From contig CACNFL010000011.1 of NCBI GenBank assembly GCA_902619745.1, positions 1 through 39,868 on the forward strand: a DNA stretch of 39,868 nt. The letters are read 5' to 3'. Of the stretch, positions 1 to 8,326 are shown in pieces. The stretch is from an uncultured Pelagibacteraceae bacterium. Lineage in GTDB: Bacteria > Pseudomonadota > Alphaproteobacteria > Pelagibacterales > Pelagibacteraceae. A program made the position numbers and the translations under genes. The notes under the pieces are model-generated. The model was not told where the DNA came from. It saw nothing but the letters and a program-made list of their open reading frames with translations, and did not search any database. Position 1 is the first letter of the stretch. Every line of letters starts with the position of its first letter.

Positions 1-461
1 CTCTTAGTCTTATATTTAATATTTAGCTGATTAATATTAGAAGTTAGAGTAGATATATTTTCTTCTCCAATAATATTACCTAATTCATTAAGAATAGATG
101 TTTTACTTTTCACATTAAGATTATCTAGATTTTTATTATCAAAATTATAATTTGTTACTGTAAAAACAATTAATACCACACAAGCTGCAGCTAAAGCATT
201 TACTAATTTAATTTCATAATCAAACAATTTTTGAAAAATAGATTTTTTTTCTTTGATTAAAAGGTCTATAGTTCTTTGAGGAATATTTTCTTGCTCTATA
301 GATTTGTATTTTTCAAATAATAAATTATTAATCTGCCTATATTCATCTACTTTTTTTTTAGCAGTGGGATTATCTTGTATAAATTTTTCAACCTCACTAA
401 TATCTTTAGCGTCTAATTCTCCATCCACATATAATTGTAATTTAATATCGTCAATATTCAT
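1..461 (-). CDS. Anti-sigma factor, transmembrane (partial, C-terminus beyond window)
   Basis: Reading frame open from an ATG at 461-459 to the window edge, 153 residues seen. The N-terminus (YVDGELDAKD near residues 11-20, then a charged helix with KKKVDEYRQ) looks like the cytoplasmic sigma-binding domain of anti-sigma factors. One membrane helix follows at about residues 86-103 (LVNALAAACVVLIVFTV), and the rest would be periplasmic, rich in Asn and Ser. The HxxxCxxC zinc motif of ZAS-type anti-sigma factors such as ChrR is absent. The start codon overlaps the sigma-factor stop as ATGA, which implies translational coupling. Inferred role: holds the upstream ECF sigma factor at the inner membrane until an envelope signal arrives. 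The signal is unknown. The family call rests on architecture and position rather than strong sequence recognition. Confidence 0.75.
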   Translation of the reverse strand, partial: MNIDDIKLQLYVDGELDAKDISEVEKFIQDNPTAKKKVDEYRQINNLLFEKYKSIEQENIPQRTIDLLIKEKKSIFQKLFDYEIKLVNALAAACVVLIVFTVTNYNFDNKNLDNLNVKSKTSILNELGNIIGEENISTLTSNINQLNIKYKTK

Positions 462-973
462 AATTTCTTCTCTTTATTGAATTCATTATTTACTTGAGTT
501 AAAATTCTTCTTGCTTCATGTATTCTGCTCATAATTGTTCCTATTGGCACTTTTAGAATATCTGCAGTTTCTTTATAACTTTTTTTTTGAACTGTAACTA
601 ATATTAAAGTTTCTTTTAATTTTTCAGATAAATTATTTATTTTTTCAAATACACTATCTTTAGTTGAGATATAATCTAAATTGTCATCGTTTTTAATAGA
701 TAATGCTGGATCATTTTCTATATTTTTAGATGTTATTGAAATTTCATTTCTGGTGTATTTTTTTCTTAAATTATCTTTCCAAGTGTTTGAGATTAATCTG
801 TAGATGTATGCTTGAAAGTTGTCTATTTTGAGAAAATCAAATTTAGCTAAAATTTTTACAATAGAGTCATGTAATAAATCATCTCCGCTCTCTTTGTCGT
901 TTGTAAGAGCGTAACAATATCTCCTTAATTTAGGCATTAATATCATAAGTTCTTTTTTGTTTTTTTCATTCAT
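458..973 (-). CDS. RNA polymerase sigma factor, ECF subfamily
   Basis: At 171 residues this is the usual length for an ECF sigma factor. Region 2 lies at about residues 8-75 (RRYCYALTNDKESGDDLLHD, then AYIYRLISNTWKDNLRKK). Region 4 lies at about 110-165 (LSEKLKETLILV, then a helix-turn-helix around YKETADILKVPIGTIMSRIH and EARRIL). It directs RNA polymerase to a small regulon. It forms a two-gene operon with the downstream anti-sigma gene (ATGA overlap) and is divergent from the secreted protein gene at 1085. A mirror-symmetric promoter-like element between them suggests it activates both directions, including its own gene. The ECF group and the signal cannot be assigned by eye. Confidence 0.93.
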   Translation of the reverse strand: MNEKNKKELMILMPKLRRYCYALTNDKESGDDLLHDSIVKILAKFDFLKIDNFQAYIYRLISNTWKDNLRKKYTRNEISITSKNIENDPALSIKNDDNLDYISTKDSVFEKINNLSEKLKETLILVTVQKKSYKETADILKVPIGTIMSRIHEARRILTQVNNEFNKEKKL

Positions 974-993
974 ATGACTAAATAATTATATTA

Positions 994-1012
994 GTCTAAT
1001 GTTATATTAGAC
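994..1012. repeat. Short inverted repeat next to the minus-strand -10-like element
   Basis: Arms GTCTAAT (994-1000) and ATTAGAC (1006-1012) form a perfect 7-base inverted repeat around a 5-base centre. It overlaps the proposed minus-strand -10-like TAGACG (1008-1013) and lies upstream of the sigma-factor start at 973. It could be a repressor operator or simply part of the promoter. There is no T-tract in either direction, so a terminator is unlikely. Confidence 0.5.
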
Positions 1013-1063
1013 GAGCAAATAAAGTATTTATTCGATCGAATAATTAAAGACTTTATTCGTCTA
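1008..1063. promoter_or_regulatory. Symmetric divergent promoter, probably ECF-dependent
   Basis: A 16-base perfect palindrome TTATTCGATCGAATAA (1028-1043) is flanked at equal distance by TAGACG (1008-1013) and CGTCTA (1058-1063). All four elements share one axis at 1035.5. Read outward in each direction this is CGAAT, 16 bases, CGTCTA, which resembles the layout of ECF promoters (a -35 containing GAA, a 16-17 base spacer and a -10 beginning CGTC). The spacers themselves are mostly not symmetric. The plus copy would serve the gene at 1085, where AAAGGAG (1071-1077) is the ribosome site. The minus copy would serve the sigma factor at 973. Promoter function is inferred; the symmetry is seen directly. 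Confidence 0.6.
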
Positions 1064-1084
1064 TGTTAATAAAGGAGAAAAAAC

Positions 1085-2458
1085 ATGAAAAATAAGCAAT
1101 ATAATAGACTTTTTGACAAGTCTTTAAAATTAGTAATTGCTACAATTTTTTCATTTTCACTTATTAACAGTCCAATTCTTTTTAAACTGACTGATATTTC
1201 TGAATTTGAATCTGTAGCTTTTGCTAATCAAGGTAAAGGTAAGGGGAATTCTGGTGGCAATGGAAATCAGGGAAATAATAATTCTTCTTCTTCAAAAGCA
1301 TCAAGTGAAGCATCTAAGGAAGCAGAGAAAGCTAGTAAAGAAGCAGAAAAAGCAGCAGAGAAAGCTAGCAAAGAAGCAGAAAAAGCAGCAGAGAAAGCTA
1401 GCAAAGAAGCAGAAAAAGCAGCAGATAATGCTAGCAAAGAAGCAGAAAAATCTGCAAAGAAGGCAGAAAAAGAAGCAGAGAAACAAATTAAGTTTACCAA
1501 AAAAGTAGATAAAAAAATTGGTAAGGCTTTTGAAAAATATGCAAAAGATATTTCTAAAGCACAAGATAAATATCAAAAAGCTGCTGAAAAAATAGTTGAA
1601 GCTAAAAATCCTGATAAAAAAATTCAGCAAGTAGAAGATAAGTTAGCAAATAGAATATCTGATGCTGATGATAAGTTTATCGAGGATTTAAACAAGGTAT
1701 CAAAACAGTTAGTTAAAAATGAAAGTGTATCTTTAGTCAATAGCGGATGGGTTAGCGATAAGGTTTACTCTAAAGATTTTGTAAATCATGGACAAAGAGT
1801 TTCAACTTATGTTGAAATAGCTAAAGCTCAGGGTCTACCCGCATATGTTGGTGCCTTACAAGCAAACTTTGGTAATCCATACGAAACAGGAATAGTTGAT
1901 TTACAAAACCAAATAACTGATTTGAATAATCAAATTATTCAAAATAATGAGCTAATTGGAACTTTGAATAATCAAATTAACTTAAATAATCAAACTATTG
2001 ATGGAAATCTTGCAACAATAACTGTTCTACAGACTGAAACAACAACTTTAAATAATCAGTTAACAGATTTAAATAATCAAATAACTGATCTTAATACTCA
2101 GTTAAATAATACTGAATTAACTGAAGAAGAAGTTGCTGGTATTCAAGAACAAATTGATGCTCTTAATAATAATGCTACAGAGTTAAATGCTCAAATAGCT
2201 ACAACAGAGACTCAATTAAATACTGTTCAAGGTGAGATAACTACTTTAGAAACAGAGATAGCAAATTCAACAAATGAAATAGCTAATCTTGAAACTGATA
2301 TAGTTAACGCTACTAATAACATTACAACTACTGAAGCAGAGTTAACTTTAACAATTGAAAATGTTAAACCAGGTGTCGGTGTTGATAGCGGCTGGGAAAC
2401 AGTAAATCTAGATATAAATAATGATGGTGTTGTTAATGAGGCGGATATCGATGCTTAA
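1085..2458 (+). CDS. Secreted repeat-rich coiled-coil protein with C-terminal dockerin/EF-hand-type calcium loop
   Basis: 457 residues, family not recognised. The N-terminus is a long signal peptide (hydrophobic at about residues 16-38, possible cleavage after AFA near residue 48). Next comes a Gly/Asn/Ser linker, then a Lys-Glu-Ala helix at about 75-170 built partly from 11-residue repeats (unit EKASKEAEKAA). A less repetitive middle spans about 180-270. Continuous heptads of the type LNNQITD run from about 273 to 427 and predict a rod of some 150 residues. The tail DINNDGVVNEAD (443-454) matches a dockerin-type calcium loop, with ligand positions Asp, Asn, Asp and Asp. A good Shine-Dalgarno site, AAAGGAG (1071-1077), lies 7 bases before the ATG. 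It is divergent from the ECF sigma gene and is followed by an intrinsic terminator. Inferred role: extracellular or envelope filament or spacer controlled by the sigma factor. Confidence 0.8.
   Translation: MKNKQYNRLFDKSLKLVIATIFSFSLINSPILFKLTDISEFESVAFANQGKGKGNSGGNGNQGNNNSSSSKASSEASKEAEKASKEAEKAAEKASKEAEKAAEKASKEAEKAADNASKEAEKSAKKAEKEAEKQIKFTKKVDKKIGKAFEKYAKDISKAQDKYQKAAEKIVEAKNPDKKIQQVEDKLANRISDADDKFIEDLNKVSKQLVKNESVSLVNSGWVSDKVYSKDFVNHGQRVSTYVEIAKAQGLPAYVGALQANFGNPYETGIVDLQNQITDLNNQIIQNNELIGTLNNQINLNNQTIDGNLATITVLQTETTTLNNQLTDLNNQITDLNTQLNNTELTEEEVAGIQEQIDALNNNATELNAQIATTETQLNTVQGEITTLETEIANSTNEIANLETDIVNATNNITTTEAELTLTIENVKPGVGVDSGWETVNLDINNDGVVNEADIDA
1325..1456 (+). repeat. 33-bp in-frame tandem repeat, about four copies
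   Basis: Units begin at 1325, 1358, 1391 and 1424. The first three are nearly identical in DNA (for example AAAGCTAGCAAAGAAGC shared with a single T/C change); the fourth has diverged at both ends. Each unit encodes 11 residues, EKASKEAEKAA. The near identity at synonymous positions suggests recent duplication by slippage or unequal recombination, so copy number may vary between strains. Confidence 0.9.
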
Positions 2459-2882
2459 ATTATTTATAAAAAAATTCGGAAAGCCCCAATTTAAGTTGGG
2501 GCTTTTTGTATTAATTTTATTTACAATTTTTAACGGACAGTCTTTTGCTAAACATGAGGGTTTGGAAGAGAGATTATATAGTAAAATGACAAATTTTAAT
2601 GTTAAGAGAGCAACAGAGAATTTAATGCTTGCACTAGAAACTAAGCCAGATGGAGAGAAACATGTATGGAAAAGTGGATCTTACAAAGGCTACATCATTC
2701 CAAAAACTACTTTTATTAATTTAGAAGGATATTTTTGCAGAACTTACCTTGAGGTTTTAGTTAGAAGAGCTGAATATAATATGTATGATAATACAGCTTG
2801 TAGAGATCATGATGGTGAATGGGTGTGGATTGAGACAACTAGTGCCAACGAAACTCAAGGTAACGTAAAAATTAATCACTAA
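2451..2882 (+). CDS. Small exported protein resembling the 17-kDa / RT0821-type surface antigen domain
   Basis: 143 residues from ATG 2451, which overlaps the end of the preceding gene by 8 bases. An in-frame ATG at 2421 also exists but lies deeper in that gene. The signal peptide reads KLGLFVLILFTIFNGQSFA, with likely cleavage before KHEG. The mature C-terminal part has the pattern FCRTYLEVLVRR, then TACRDHDGEWVW. This resembles the two-cysteine beta domain (CREYQ...GTACRQPDGxW) of alphaproteobacterial 17-kDa surface antigens. There is no lipobox, so the product is predicted to be soluble periplasmic or surface-attached. An intrinsic terminator hairpin (2480-2507) lies inside the signal-peptide codons, which makes its expression dependent on read-through. 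The function of the domain is unknown. Confidence 0.7.
   Translation: MLKLFIKKFGKPQFKLGLFVLILFTIFNGQSFAKHEGLEERLYSKMTNFNVKRATENLMLALETKPDGEKHVWKSGSYKGYIIPKTTFINLEGYFCRTYLEVLVRRAEYNMYDNTACRDHDGEWVWIETTSANETQGNVKINH
2480..2507 (+). terminator. Rho-independent terminator inside the coding start of the next gene
   Basis: AAAGCCCCAA (2480-2489) pairs perfectly with TTGGGGCTTT (2496-2505) around a 6-base loop and ends in TTTTT (2503-2507). It lies 21 bases after the stop of the secreted-protein gene. The same bases are codons 10-19 of the gene starting at 2451, so it can act as terminator for the first gene and attenuator for the second. Confidence 0.85.
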
Positions 2883-2916
2883 TTTACTTAAAATAAAAAA
2901 GCTATATAAATCAAAT

Positions 2917-5583
2917 ATGGCTGAAAAAACCTTAAATGAAATAAGAAATACTTTTTTAAAGTATTTTGAAAAGAACGATCATAAGATTGTAGAATCCAGT
3001 AATCTGGTTCCAAACAATGATCCTACATTGATGTTTGCCAATTCAGGAATGGTTCAGTTTAAGAATGTATTTACAGGATTAGAAAAAAGAGATTATGTAA
3101 GAGCCACAACATCACAAAAGTGTGTAAGGGCAGGTGGTAAACATAACGATTTAGAAAATGTTGGTTACACTCCAAGGCACCACACTTTTTTTGAGATGTT
3201 GGGAAACTTTTCATTTGGTGATTACTTTAAAGAACAAGCAATTAACTACGCTTGGAACTTAATTACTAAAGATTTTGGAATAGATAAAAATAGACTTTAT
3301 GTAACCGTGTTTCATGAAGACGATGAAGCCTTTAATTTTTGGAAGAAAATAGCGGGTTTTAGCGATGATAGAATAATTAGAATTGCTACTTCAGATAATT
3401 TTTGGTCAATGGGTGAGACAGGTCCTTGTGGACCTTGCTCTGAAATATTCTTTGATCATGGTGATCATTTACCTGGAGGATTACCAGGGTCTAAAGATGA
3501 AGATGGAGATAGGTTTATAGAAATTTGGAACTTAGTCTTTATGCAATTTGAACAAGTTACAAAAGATAAAAGAATAAATCTTCCAAAACCATCTGTTGAT
3601 ACTGGAATGGGACTTGAGAGAATAGCAGCTTTACTACAAGGTACTCATGATAATTACGAAACAGATCATTTTAAAAAAATAATTAACTCAGCATCTGAAA
3701 TTGTAAAAGTTAAATCAGATAAATCTAATCTTTCAAGTTTTAGAGTTATTGCTGATCACTTAAGAGCAAGCTCTTTTTTAATTGCTGAAGGAGTTTTGCC
3801 TTCAAACGAAGGAAGAGGATATGTTCTCAGAAGAATTATGAGAAGAGGGATGAGACATTCCCACTTACTTGGATCTAAGGAACCAGTTTTTTATAATTTG
3901 TTTGACACACTTAAAAATGAAATGTCAGGCAACTATCCAGAGTTAGTTAGAGCAGAGTCTTTAATTAAAGAAACTTTAAAAATGGAAGAAGAAAAATTCT
4001 TAATTCTATTAGACAGAGGAATAAAAATTTTAAATGATGAAATATCTAAAATAGATAAAGTACTACCAGGTGAGGTAGCTTTTAAATTATATGACACCTA
4101 TGGTTTCCCGTTAGATCTGACAGAAGATATTTTAAGAAATAAATCTATGTCAATTGATACTGAAAAGTTTCAATCTTTAATGAGGGAAAGTAGAGAACTA
4201 GCTAAGAAAAATTGGAAAGGTTCTGGAGATGCGGTGGTTGAAGATATTTGGTTTGGAATAAAAGATAAATTAGAAGCGACTGAATTTTTAGGATACGAAA
4301 CCAATCAAGCTGAAGGTGTCGTGTTATCTCTTTTAAAAGATAATAAAGAGGTAGATCAGTTAAAAGAAAATGATGAAGGAATGATTATAGTAAATCAAAC
4401 TCCTTTCTACGGCGAGTCTGGTGGACAAGTTGGTGATACTGGTGAAATAGTATCAAATGATTTTAAATTTGAAGTAACTGATGTCCAAAAAAAACTTGGA
4501 GATTTATTTGTTCATTATGGAAAGGTTAAGAGTGGATCTATAAAACTACAAGAAAGTGTAGAGTTAAAAATTGATGTGAAAAGAAGAGATAATACTCGTG
4601 CTTATCATTCAGCCACTCATTTGCTACACGAATCTTTACGAAGAGTTCTAGGAACTCATGTAACTCAAAAAGGCTCATTAGTAGAGCCAAGCAGATTAAG
4701 ATTTGATTTCAGTCATATGAAGCCAATTTTGAATGAAGAAATTGATAAAATAGAAGAATTTGTAAACAACATGGTGTCTAAAAAATCTGAGGTTAAAACT
4801 AGATTAATGACACCTGATGAGGCAGTTGAAAATGGTGCTTTAGCATTATTTGGTGAAAAATACGGGGATGAAGTAAGGGTTCTTTCAATGGGAGACGAGG
4901 AAGGTAAGTATTTTTCGACTGAATTATGCGGTGGAACACATGTTAAAAACACAGGTGATATTGGTAAATTTAAGATTGTCAGTCAGTCCTCAATTGCTGC
5001 AGGGGTTAGAAGAATTGAGGCTTTGAGAGACAAACAATTAGAGGAATATTTAAAAAATAAAGAGAAATTATCAAACCTATCTGCAGAAAAAGATGAGGAA
5101 ACAATTAAAGATTTAAGTCAGCAAATTATAAAACTTGGTGGAAAGCCAACTTTGGAAGAAGCTGATCAAAAAACTTTAATTAAAAATTTAACTAAACAAT
5201 TAGAGACTATCTCAGTAAATAAAATTTTAGAGGATAAATCTAAAAATATTATTAAAGACGAAGAAATTAATGGAGTTAAGTTAAGACTTCAAAAAATAGA
5301 TGGATTACCTCCAAAAGAATTAAGAAAACTTGTAGATAAAGGTAAAAAAGATTTAGGTGAAGGTATTGTGGTTGTATTTGCAAATAAAGATGACAAGGTT
5401 GGATTAGCTGTTGGCGTAACTGACAATTTAACTAACAAGTTTGATGCAGTTCAATTTGTTAAAGTTGGATCTGAAATAATTGGTGGTAAAGGCGGTGGTG
5501 GAAGAAAAGACTTTGCCCAAGCTGGTGGACAAGACCAGTCAAAAATTGAAGAAGCTTTTGAAAAGCTTAAGAGTTTAGTTTAA
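2917..5583 (+). CDS. alaS: Alanyl-tRNA synthetase
   Basis: 888 residues, close to the usual length of about 875. It charges tRNA-Ala in the cytosol. The N-terminal class II catalytic core includes [19 protein letters not shown] and the GMGLERIA motif. The editing domain has the zinc ligands HxxxH (His564, His568) and CGGTH (Cys671, His675). The C-terminal C-Ala domain ends with [16 protein letters not shown], the usual DHHA1 signature. No key residue appears to be missing. It is probably expressed from its own promoter in the short gap after 2882. Its 3' end overlaps icd, on the opposite strand, by 9 bases. Confidence 0.98.
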   Translation: MAEKTLNEIRNTFLKYFEKNDHKIVESSNLVPNNDPTLMFANSGMVQFKNVFTGLEKRDYVRATTSQKCVRAGGKHNDLENVGYTPRHHTFFEMLGNFSFGDYFKEQAINYAWNLITKDFGIDKNRLYVTVFHEDDEAFNFWKKIAGFSDDRIIRIATSDNFWSMGETGPCGPCSEIFFDHGDHLPGGLPGSKDEDGDRFIEIWNLVFMQFEQVTKDKRINLPKPSVDTGMGLERIAALLQGTHDNYETDHFKKIINSASEIVKVKSDKSNLSSFRVIADHLRASSFLIAEGVLPSNEGRGYVLRRIMRRGMRHSHLLGSKEPVFYNLFDTLKNEMSGNYPELVRAESLIKETLKMEEEKFLILLDRGIKILNDEISKIDKVLPGEVAFKLYDTYGFPLDLTEDILRNKSMSIDTEKFQSLMRESRELAKKNWKGSGDAVVEDIWFGIKDKLEATEFLGYETNQAEGVVLSLLKDNKEVDQLKENDEGMIIVNQTPFYGESGGQVGDTGEIVSNDFKFEVTDVQKKLGDLFVHYGKVKSGSIKLQESVELKIDVKRRDNTRAYHSATHLLHESLRRVLGTHVTQKGSLVEPSRLRFDFSHMKPILNEEIDKIEEFVNNMVSKKSEVKTRLMTPDEAVENGALALFGEKYGDEVRVLSMGDEEGKYFSTELCGGTHVKNTGDIGKFKIVSQSSIAAGVRRIEALRDKQLEEYLKNKEKLSNLSAEKDEETIKDLSQQIIKLGGKPTLEEADQKTLIKNLTKQLETISVNKILEDKSKNIIKDEEINGVKLRLQKIDGLPPKELRKLVDKGKKDLGEGIVVVFANKDDKVGLAVGVTDNLTNKFDAVQFVKVGSEIIGGKGGGGRKDFAQAGGQDQSKIEEAFEKLKSLV

Positions 5584-6789
5584 TTTCTTTTTTAAATTTC
5601 CATCAATTTCATCTAAAAATTGATTTGTGGTCAAGAATTTACTATTTGGACCTACAAGAATTGCTAAATCTTTTGTCATTGATCCACTTTCCACACATTC
5701 AATACAAACTTTTTCTAAAGTTTGTGCAAATTTGATCAGTTCTTCATTACCATCTAATTTACCTCTGTGAGCCAATCCTCTAGTCCAAGCAAAAATTGAC
5801 GCGATAGGGTTGGTTGAAGTTTCTTTTCCTTGTTGATGCATTCTATAATGTCTAGTTACTGTTCCGTGAGCAGCTTCTGCTTCCATTACTTTTCCATCTG
5901 GAGTTAACAATGTACTCGTCATCAATCCTAAAGATCCATAACCTTGTGCCATAGTATCTGATTGCACATCTCCATCATAATTTTTACAAGCCCAAATATA
6001 TTTTCCACTCCACTTCATTGCACATGCAACCATATCATCAATTAACCTGTGTTCGTAAGTCAAATTATTTTTTTCAAATTCACTCTTATATTCTTTGTCA
6101 AAAATTTCTTGAAAAATATCTTTAAATCTTCCATCGTATTGTTTAAGAATTGTATTTTTTGTAGACATATAAACAGGCCATTTTTTAATTAACCCATAAC
6201 TGAAACAAGATCTTGCAAAGTCCTCAATAGACTTATCTAAATTGTACATTGATAAAGCCACACCAGGACCTGTAAAATTAAATACTTCATATTTAATTTC
6301 ATCTTTTCCATCTTCAGATGTCCACTTCACTTCCATTTTTCCTTTTCCAGGAACTTTAAAATCTGTTGCTCTATATTGATCACCAAAAGCATGTCTTCCA
6401 ATAATCACCGGGTCAGTCCAAGAGGGAACAAGTTTTGGAATATTTTTACAAATAATTGGTTCTCTAAATACCGTTCCTCCAATTATATTTCTTATGGTTC
6501 CGTTTGGAGATCTCCACATTTTTTTTAAATCAAATTCTTCTACTCTCGCTTCATCAGGTGTAATCGTTGCACACTTAATTCCAACACCAATTTTTTTAAT
6601 AGCATTTGCAGAGTCGACCGTAATCTGATCATCGGTATTATCTCTGCTTTTCATGCCTAAATCGTAGTATTCAATGCCTAGATCTATATATGGAAGGATT
6701 AATTTATTTTTGATGAACTCCCATATAATACGAGTCATTTCATCACCATCCAGCTCAACAACTGGGTTTTTTACCTTGATTTTGCTCAT
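5575..6789 (-). CDS. icd: Isocitrate dehydrogenase (NADP-dependent, type II homodimeric form)
   Basis: 404 residues. It oxidises isocitrate to 2-oxoglutarate with NADP+ in the TCA cycle. It starts [20 protein letters not shown], typical of the eukaryote/alphaproteobacterial type II enzyme rather than the E. coli type. The family signature [19 protein letters not shown] is intact, as are [13 protein letters not shown] and [16 protein letters not shown] towards the C-terminus. It is transcribed away from psd (76-base gap) and converges on alaS with a 9-base overlap, which leaves no room for a separate terminator. Confidence 0.97.
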   Translation of the reverse strand: MSKIKVKNPVVELDGDEMTRIIWEFIKNKLILPYIDLGIEYYDLGMKSRDNTDDQITVDSANAIKKIGVGIKCATITPDEARVEEFDLKKMWRSPNGTIRNIIGGTVFREPIICKNIPKLVPSWTDPVIIGRHAFGDQYRATDFKVPGKGKMEVKWTSEDGKDEIKYEVFNFTGPGVALSMYNLDKSIEDFARSCFSYGLIKKWPVYMSTKNTILKQYDGRFKDIFQEIFDKEYKSEFEKNNLTYEHRLIDDMVACAMKWSGKYIWACKNYDGDVQSDTMAQGYGSLGLMTSTLLTPDGKVMEAEAAHGTVTRHYRMHQQGKETSTNPIASIFAWTRGLAHRGKLDGNEELIKFAQTLEKVCIECVESGSMTKDLAILVGPNSKFLTTNQFLDEIDGNLKKKLN

Positions 6790-6865
6790 TAAATAAAAAT
6801 TATCTTATTAATTGAATTTGATCATTTTATATACATATTAATCGAAAATTAGCAAATAGAAGAAT

Positions 6866-7513
6866 ATGTTTAGTAAGATATTTCCAAAAATTCACACAGA
6901 AGGATACAAGTTTATAGTCATAGCTGTATTCATAACTATCATTTTTCTAATTATTAATAATTTTTTAGGATTAATAGGAATATTACTAACTGTCTGGGTT
7001 TATTATTTTTTTAGAGATCCAGAAAGAACAATTATAGGAGATGATAGTTACTTAGTAAGCCCTGCAGATGGAGAAGTGATTAAAGTTGAAGAGGTAGATG
7101 GTCCAAAAGAACTTGGACTAGAAAATAAAAAATTTAAAAAAATAAGTATTTTTATGAACGTCTTTGATTGTCATGTAAACAGAACACCGTGCTCAGGTAT
7201 TGTTGAAGATATTTTATATAAACCAGGTAAATTTTTAAATGCATCTTTAGATAAAGCAAGCGAAGACAATGAGAGAAACTATTATAAAATTAAAGATAAG
7301 CATGGGAATGATATTGTAGTTGTTCAAATTGCAGGATTAGTTGCAAGAAGAATAGTTTGTGAAACAAATAAAAACCAAGAATTAAGTCAAGGTGATAGAA
7401 TTGGAATGATTAGATTTGGTAGTAGAGCGGATGTTTATTATGAAAATTATGAACCACTAGTTAAAGTTGGTCAAACAGCAATTTCAGGAGAAACACTGCT
7501 GGCTAAAAATTAA
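6866..7513 (+). CDS. psd: Phosphatidylserine decarboxylase (short, archaeal-type)
   Basis: 215 residues. It converts phosphatidylserine to phosphatidylethanolamine at the inner membrane. Two membrane segments lie at about residues 15-48. The soluble part has VSPADGEV (65-72), FMNVFDCHVNRTP (96-108) and the self-cleavage site FGSR with Gly185-Ser186, where the serine becomes the pyruvoyl group. The length fits the short PSD class with a GS site in place of the LGST site of E. coli Psd. It is followed 3 bases later by pssA, so the two consecutive steps of phosphatidylethanolamine synthesis are co-transcribed. Confidence 0.96.
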   Translation: MFSKIFPKIHTEGYKFIVIAVFITIIFLIINNFLGLIGILLTVWVYYFFRDPERTIIGDDSYLVSPADGEVIKVEEVDGPKELGLENKKFKKISIFMNVFDCHVNRTPCSGIVEDILYKPGKFLNASLDKASEDNERNYYKIKDKHGNDIVVVQIAGLVARRIVCETNKNQELSQGDRIGMIRFGSRADVYYENYEPLVKVGQTAISGETLLAKN

Positions 7514-7516
7514 TTT

Positions 7517-8326
7517 ATGGAACAGCCAAAAAACAATTTAAAAATTGTTACAGATAAAAAGACTAACGCAAGAGTGATTTTACCTAACATGCTAACTCTT
7601 ATTGGGGTTTGTATAGGTTTGTCATCAATAAGATTTGCATTAGATGGAAAATTTGAATTTGCAATTATAGCAATTATGTTTGCTGCTCTTATTGATGGAT
7701 TAGATGGAAGAATAGCTAGACTAATTAAAGGGACATCAAAAGTTGGTAAGGAGTTAGACTCTCTTACGGACATGATAAGTTTTGGAGTAGCTCCAGCATT
7801 TATTATGTATTTCTGGAAACTAAATACATTAGGAAGATTTGGATGGTTGTTATGTTTAATATATGTAATTTGTGTTGCATTACGTTTAGCTCGTTTTAAT
7901 GTAAATACAGGTCAAGCACCTTCTTGGAGAGATAATTTTTTTGAAGGGGTTCCATCCCCAGCAGGAGGTATCTTAGTTCTTACTCCATTAATTTTTAGTC
8001 TTTCAAGCATCGATTTTATAACTATAAATTATAATATTGTTGTTCCAGTTTTTTTTATTGTAACATCTCTATTACTGATCAGTAAATTTCCAAGTTATTC
8101 ATTTAAAAAAATTGTAATTCAAAGAAAAGCAACCATTTTTCTTTTATTTGGAATAGTTTTATTTTTTGGATTACTTTTAATATATCCATTTAACGTTATA
8201 TCTATTAGTGCAATCATATACTTAGGTATGCTTCCAATCAGTTTTGTTCATTATCAAAAATTAAAAAAACAAAACGAAGATCAGAATTATAAAGATGAAG
8301 ATGACGATCTCGAAGATATTTTGTGA
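7517..8326 (+). CDS. pssA: CDP-diacylglycerol--serine O-phosphatidyltransferase
   Basis: 269 residues, a polytopic inner-membrane enzyme that makes phosphatidylserine from CDP-diacylglycerol and serine. The CDP-alcohol phosphotransferase motif is complete: Asp63-Gly64, Ala67-Arg68, Gly77, Asp81, Asp85 (DGRIARLIKGTSKVGKELD and then SLTD). Six to eight hydrophobic helices follow, and the tail is acidic and charged. It lies 3 bases after psd and overlaps the next gene by 1-4 bases. Confidence 0.96.
   Translation: MEQPKNNLKIVTDKKTNARVILPNMLTLIGVCIGLSSIRFALDGKFEFAIIAIMFAALIDGLDGRIARLIKGTSKVGKELDSLTDMISFGVAPAFIMYFWKLNTLGRFGWLLCLIYVICVALRLARFNVNTGQAPSWRDNFFEGVPSPAGGILVLTPLIFSLSSIDFITINYNIVVPVFFIVTSLLLISKFPSYSFKKIVIQRKATIFLLFGIVLFFGLLLIYPFNVISISAIIYLGMLPISFVHYQKLKKQNEDQNYKDEDDDLEDIL

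Noticed and set aside
1325..1456. Tandem repeat considered as a CRISPR array
   Set aside because: Units are contiguous with no spacers, are in phase with codons, and no cas genes are near.
1221..1630. Long open frames on both strands overlapping the secreted-protein gene, rich in Lys/Gln or Phe/Ser/Cys
   Set aside because: They are frame-shifted images of the 33-bp Lys-Glu-Ala repeat. They have no ribosome site and no family resemblance, while the frame starting at 1085 has a signal peptide and a good Shine-Dalgarno.
2586..2588. Internal ATG considered as the start of the small surface-antigen-like gene
   Set aside because: It would remove a well-formed signal peptide ending in SFA, so the upstream ATG at 2451 is preferred despite the embedded terminator.
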